This document shows, piece by piece, positions 6,141 through 9,036 of a stretch of DNA of 9,036 nt (position 1 is its first letter; each line of letters begins with the position of its first letter). Source of the stretch: an uncultured Collinsella sp. GTDB lineage: Bacteria; Actinomycetota; Coriobacteriia; Coriobacteriales; Coriobacteriaceae. Where the stretch lies: positions 1-9,036 of the forward strand of contig CAKTWW010000056.1 in assembly GCA_934630855.1 (NCBI GenBank), given 5' to 3'. The translations under genes were made by a program, and so were the position numbers. Under the pieces are notes generated by a model. It was not told the DNA's origin, made no database searches, and saw nothing but the letters and a program-made list of their open reading frames with translations.

Positions 6141-8216
6141 ATGAGATTCTCGATTATCAGCGAGATCCCCGGCAGGACCCGCCTCCAGTTGGCGGGTCCT
6201 GTGCCAGAGAGCGATCTCGATGCGCTTCTAAAGCTCGGCGGCGAAATCGACGGCGTGCGCAAGGTGCGCGTCTACGGACGCATCGGGCAGATGGCGCTCG
6301 AATACGACGAGCCGCGCCGCGACGCCGTGCTGGCCGCCGTCGGCGCGCTCGATGCCCGGGCCATCGCCGATGCCAAGTCGGGCTACGTGATGCAGCTCGA
6401 GCCGCGCAAGCACAAGCTTGTCATGGATCTGGCGACGCTTGTCGGCGTCCACTACGCGCGCCGTTGGTTTTTGCCCACGCCGCTGCGTGCCGTCTTTGTC
6501 GTTGCCGGCTACATGGCTTTTTTGCGCGCAGCCCTCCACGAGCTCGCGCAGCCGCGCCTGACCGTTCCCGTGCTCGACGCGTCGGCCATCGGCATCTCGT
6601 TCGTCAAGCGCGACGTCGACACCGCGGGCCAGACGATGTTCCTGCTCAACGTGGGTGAGCTGCTCGAGGACTACACCCGCGCCATGAGCGAAAATGAGCT
6701 CATCAACTCGCTGCTCGACGTGCCCGACAAGGCGCAAAAGGTTGTCGGTGACACCGAGGTGAGCGTCGCCGCCACCGAGCTTGAACCCGGCGACCTGGTC
6801 GCCGTGCGCACCGGCATGTCCATCTGCATCGACGGCGTAGTCGAGCAGGGAAGCGCCATGGTCAACCAGGCGACCCTGACCGGCGAGCCGCTGGCCGTCG
6901 AGCGCAGCGTGGGCGACGACGTGTTTGCCGGCACCGTCGTCGAGGACGGCAGCATCCTGGTGCGCGTGCGCGCCAACACGGCCCAGACCAAACTGCGCTC
7001 AATCGTCTCGCTCGTTCAGACGGCCGACTCGCTCAAATCCGAGGGCCAGTCGCACATGGAGGACCTCGCCAACAAGATCGTTCCGTGGAACTTCCTGCTT
7101 GCGGGCCTGGTCGCGCTCACCACGCGCAGTCTCATTAAGACCTCCGCGGCGCTGATGGTCGACTACTCGTGCGCGCTCAAGCTCACGGGTTCGGTCGCCG
7201 TCATGACCGCCATGAGCGACGCCGCAAAGATGGGCGTCATGGTTAAGGGCGCCAAGTACTTTGAGTCGTTTGCCAAGGCCGACACCATTGTTTTTGATAA
7301 GACCGGTACGCTGACCGAGGCCCAGCCGCGCCTGGCTTGCGTGCTGACAACCGACGGCTGGAGCGAGGACGAGGTCCTGCGCCTTTCCGCCTGTCTGGAG
7401 GAGCATTTTCCGCATCCGGTGGCGCGCGCCGTCGTCAACGCCGCGGGCGAGCGCGGGCTCGAGCATCGCGAGCGTCATGCCGCCGTCGAGTACATCGTGG
7501 CGCACGGCATTGCCTCGTCCATTGAGGGACGTCGAGCGATTATCGGCTCGGCACACTTTGTATTTGAGGATGAGGGCGCGCAGCTCGAGTCCGACATCAA
7601 GGAGCGCATCGAGTCCCAGATGCAGGGCCTGTCGCCGCTCTACCTGGCGGTCGATGGCACGGTCGTGGGCGTGCTCGGCATCGAGGACCCGCTAAAACCT
7701 GGGGTGCGCGAGGCCATTGCCGACCTGCACGCGCTGGGCGTCAAACACGTCGTCATGCTTACGGGCGACTCCGAGCGCACGGCAGAGCGCATCGCGCGCG
7801 AGGCGGGCGTCGACGAGTTTAAGGCCGAGCTGCTGCCCGAGGACAAGTACGCCTATGTGGAGAAGATTAAGCGCGAGGGGCGCCGTGTCGCCATGGTGGG
7901 CGACGGCGTCAACGATTCGCCGGCGCTTGGCTTGGCCGACGTGGGCCTGGCGATGGGCGGCGGAAGCGACATCGCCAAAGAGGTCGCCGACATCATCCTG
8001 GCCGACACGGACCTCGCGGCGATTGTTCGCCTGCGTCGCATGAGCCAGGGACTCATCGACCGTCTGACGAGTTCGTATTCTAAGGTGATGCTTACCAACT
8101 CGGCGCTTTTGGCGCTCGGCATTACCGGCGCGATTACCCCGCAGGCGTCGTCGCTCCTGCACAACGGCTCGACGATTGCGTACAGCCTGGGCAACGCGAA
8201 AGCGTATCTGCGGTAG
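6141..8216 (+). CDS. P1B-like heavy-metal P-type ATPase with non-canonical YSC membrane motif
   Basis: The 691-residue protein is a metal-pumping P-type ATPase of the inner membrane. An N-terminal domain (about 1-80, with IPGRTRLQL) resembles HMA_2-type domains and lacks the CxxC metal site. Then come hydrophobic segments at about 110-170, the actuator domain with TLTGEP (245-250), segments around 316-350, the phosphorylation site DKTGT (D386), HP (H425-P426), TGDS (541-544), the hinge MVGDGVNDSP (585-594), and C-terminal segments at about 648-685. The helix that normally holds Cys-Pro-Cys reads DYSCALKL (341-348), so the first cysteine and the proline are replaced by Tyr and Ser and only C344 stays. 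The last helix carries HNGSTIAYSLGNAK, as in this family. Export of a transition metal is likely, but the metal cannot be named. The ribosome site is weak (AGG 8 nt upstream), so translation may be coupled to DUF6110. Confidence 0.88.
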   Translation: MRFSIISEIPGRTRLQLAGPVPESDLDALLKLGGEIDGVRKVRVYGRIGQMALEYDEPRRDAVLAAVGALDARAIADAKSGYVMQLEPRKHKLVMDLATLVGVHYARRWFLPTPLRAVFVVAGYMAFLRAALHELAQPRLTVPVLDASAIGISFVKRDVDTAGQTMFLLNVGELLEDYTRAMSENELINSLLDVPDKAQKVVGDTEVSVAATELEPGDLVAVRTGMSICIDGVVEQGSAMVNQATLTGEPLAVERSVGDDVFAGTVVEDGSILVRVRANTAQTKLRSIVSLVQTADSLKSEGQSHMEDLANKIVPWNFLLAGLVALTTRSLIKTSAALMVDYSCALKLTGSVAVMTAMSDAAKMGVMVKGAKYFESFAKADTIVFDKTGTLTEAQPRLACVLTTDGWSEDEVLRLSACLEEHFPHPVARAVVNAAGERGLEHRERHAAVEYIVAHGIASSIEGRRAIIGSAHFVFEDEGAQLESDIKERIESQMQGLSPLYLAVDGTVVGVLGIEDPLKPGVREAIADLHALGVKHVVMLTGDSERTAERIAREAGVDEFKAELLPEDKYAYVEKIKREGRRVAMVGDGVNDSPALGLADVGLAMGGGSDIAKEVADIILADTDLAAIVRLRRMSQGLIDRLTSSYSKVMLTNSALLALGITGAITPQASSLLHNGSTIAYSLGNAKAYLR

Positions 8217-8235
8217 CGTTTTCGATTGAGCCTAT

Positions 8236-8289
8236 GGCCTGTACCCTGGCGGCAACCACAGCCGCCAGGGTACAGGCCTTCTTTTGTTT
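8236..8289 (+). terminator. Strong rho-independent terminator of the metal ATPase operon
   Basis: A perfect 18-bp stem GGCCTGTACCCTGGCGGC (8236-8253), 7-nt loop AACCACA, complementary arm (8261-8278), then the T-rich tail TTCTTTTGTTT. It begins 20 nt after the ATPase stop codon. Its tail runs directly into the -35 box of the next promoter. Confidence 0.93.
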
Positions 8290-8314
8290 GACGATAGGCT
8301 AGCAAGGATATAAG
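8288..8314 (+). promoter_or_regulatory. Likely promoter of the toxin-antitoxin operon
   Basis: TTGACG (8288-8293) matches the -35 consensus at 5 of 6 positions, and TATAAG (8309-8314) matches the -10 at 5 of 6. The spacer is 15 bp, short, which may make the promoter weak or factor-dependent. It overlaps the terminator tail and the operator repeats. Confidence 0.55.
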
Positions 8315-8334
8315 CTAGTGCTAGCACGGCTAGC
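8298..8334. promoter_or_regulatory. Repeated GCTAGC sites, probable autoregulatory operator
   Basis: GCTAGC occurs at 8298-8303, 8320-8325 and 8329-8334, with a variant GCTAGT at 8314-8319. The last two form a perfect interrupted palindrome TGCTAGC-ACG-GCTAGCA (8319-8335). The repeats straddle the -10 box and the expected start site, just upstream of a gene for a ribbon-helix-helix-type antitoxin. Binding by the antitoxin alone or with its toxin is the natural inference, as in other RelB-type operons. Confidence 0.6.
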
Positions 8335-8356
8335 ATTTGTCGGAGGTGAGGTTGAG

Positions 8357-8710
8357 ATGGGTGCTGTTAGCAGCATGGCACAGGTGAATGTTCGTGTGGA
8401 TCGCCAGGTCAAGAACCGTGCCGAGGAGGCGCTGCGACTCTCGGGCGGGTCACTGCCCGAGCTCATCAAAAAGGTTGTGGCTAAGGTCGCGCAGGGCGGC
8501 GGCCAGTGCGAGGAAGTGCTCGCGGCCGTCGACGACCGGCAACAGGCCATCGCACCCGGGTACCCGTTTGCCGCGTCGTGGGCGGCCGCGGACCAGCTCT
8601 ATGCGGACTTGGGTATCGTTACGTTGTCTGGGTCCGACGACCGCGATTGGGAAACGGTCTATGCGGAGGCCATGGACGAGCACTATCGTAAAAAGGGGAT
8701 GATCCTGTGA
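8357..8710 (+). CDS. RelB/DinJ-like antitoxin (ribbon-helix-helix)
   Basis: The 117-residue protein has an N-terminal ribbon-helix-helix-like segment: a strand VNVRVDRQVK (10-19), a helix NRAEEALRLSG (20-30), then SLPELIKKVVAKVAQGG (32-48). This is the DNA-binding and dimerisation arrangement of RelB/DinJ antitoxins. The C-terminal part ends in DWETVYAEAMDEHYRKKGMIL-like sequence (97-117), charged and probably unfolded or helical on its own, as expected for the segment that blocks the toxin. ATG 8357 is chosen because GGAGGTGAGG (8342-8351) precedes it; the in-frame ATG at 8375 would give the more usual MAQVNVRVD start but has no ribosome site, and the open frame back to 8318 runs through the operator. 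Its stop overlaps the toxin start (GTGA), the classic order of antitoxin first. Confidence 0.8.
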   Translation: MGAVSSMAQVNVRVDRQVKNRAEEALRLSGGSLPELIKKVVAKVAQGGGQCEEVLAAVDDRQQAIAPGYPFAASWAAADQLYADLGIVTLSGSDDRDWETVYAEAMDEHYRKKGMIL

Positions 8711-9036
8711 GCGGGACATCTCTCAAGATCATGGTGGATGCCAACGTATGGGTCGATTCGTTTTGCGCCGATCATGTAGAGTCGCTTGCCGCGCGGGCTT
8801 TTATCGGGCAGGCCGTGGAGGCGGACGCGTCGCTGTTCTTCCCCGTGCACATCGCCAAGGACGTGCTGTACGTTGTCCAGCACGAATTAAAGCGCAGCGT
8901 TCTTGCCAGCGGGGGATCGCTCGGCGAGGCGTCTGCCCGTGCAATTGGCGATGCGGCGTTGGCGTTTGTTCGGAACATGACCGAAAACGCCACGGCCGTG
9001 GGTGCAGATGCGTCGGACCTTTGGCTGGCCGACAAA
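8707..9036 (+). CDS. PIN-domain toxin (VapC-like), 3' end beyond the window
   Basis: A GTG at 8707 overlaps the antitoxin stop as GTGA, with AAGGGG (8693-8698) at 8-nt spacing, and opens 110 codons that run off the right edge. The protein reads LKIMVDANVWVDSF (6-19), with D11 as the first PIN acidic residue, then HIAKDVLYVVQHELKR (48-63), with E60 as a likely second, and AVGADASDLWLADK (97-110), with D104 as a likely third. PIN-domain toxins are Mg-dependent ribonucleases that cut tRNA, rRNA or mRNA. About 30-40 residues with the last helix are probably missing. The start being GTG, translationally coupled to the antitoxin, would keep toxin below antitoxin. Family call is from motif reading; the partner is RelB/DinJ-like rather than a usual VapB, which is less common. 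Confidence 0.75.
   Translation, partial: MSGTSLKIMVDANVWVDSFCADHVESLAARAFIGQAVEADASLFFPVHIAKDVLYVVQHELKRSVLASGGSLGEASARAIGDAALAFVRNMTENATAVGADASDLWLADK

Noticed and set aside
8299..8550. Minus-strand 83-codon open frame across the toxin-antitoxin promoter
   Set aside because: It runs opposite the antitoxin gene and through the operator repeats, with serine-rich shadow composition and no ribosome site.
1..9036. tRNA or rRNA genes and complete insertion sequences
   Set aside because: No tRNA-like cloverleaf with CCA end or TTCGA-type arm in an intergenic position, no rRNA sequence and no transposase frame was recognised by eye.

Overview
The window is high-GC bacterial DNA with densely packed genes, mostly on the + strand. 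Codon use, the DUF6110 gene beside a metal P-type ATPase, the AAA/DUF4143 gene and the REP-like intergenic hairpins suggest an actinobacterial gut anaerobe of class Coriobacteriia, most like Collinsella. That assignment rests on protein and repeat style recognised by eye, not on a database search.

Layout. (1) 1-233, minus strand: the 5' end of a divergent gene that resembles the sensor half of an AraC-type regulator. (2) 333-3914: two adjoining genes for half-size ABC transporters (stop codon directly followed by the next start), probably a heterodimer of the IrtA/IrtB or YbtP/YbtQ type. (3) 3915-4078: a REP-like hairpin, then a 35-nt-arm inverted repeat holding two CRP/FNR-like palindromes around a possible -10 box. 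(4) 4079-5428: an AAA ATPase with a C-terminal DUF4143 domain; its stop codon lies inside a second copy of the REP-like hairpin. (5) 5429-5876: 448 bp without a convincing gene, dominated by a 188-bp palindromic element, then a possible promoter and a hairpin-rich leader. (6) 5877-8216: a small DUF6110 membrane protein and a P1B-like metal ATPase with an unusual transmembrane metal motif, closed by a strong intrinsic terminator. (7) 8288-9036: a toxin-antitoxin operon with its own promoter and repeated GCTAGC operator-like sites, encoding a RelB/DinJ-like antitoxin and a PIN-domain toxin cut by the right edge.

Functionally, the two outer modules deal with transport of metals or metal chelates (an ABC pair with a probable regulator; a P-type ATPase with its small partner). 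The middle and right modules are accessory: an orphan ATPase gene bracketed by palindromic repeats, and a toxin-antitoxin pair. The most unusual content is the series of distinct palindromic structures around the ATPase gene, the non-canonical ATPase metal motif, and the pairing of a RelB/DinJ-like antitoxin with a PIN toxin.
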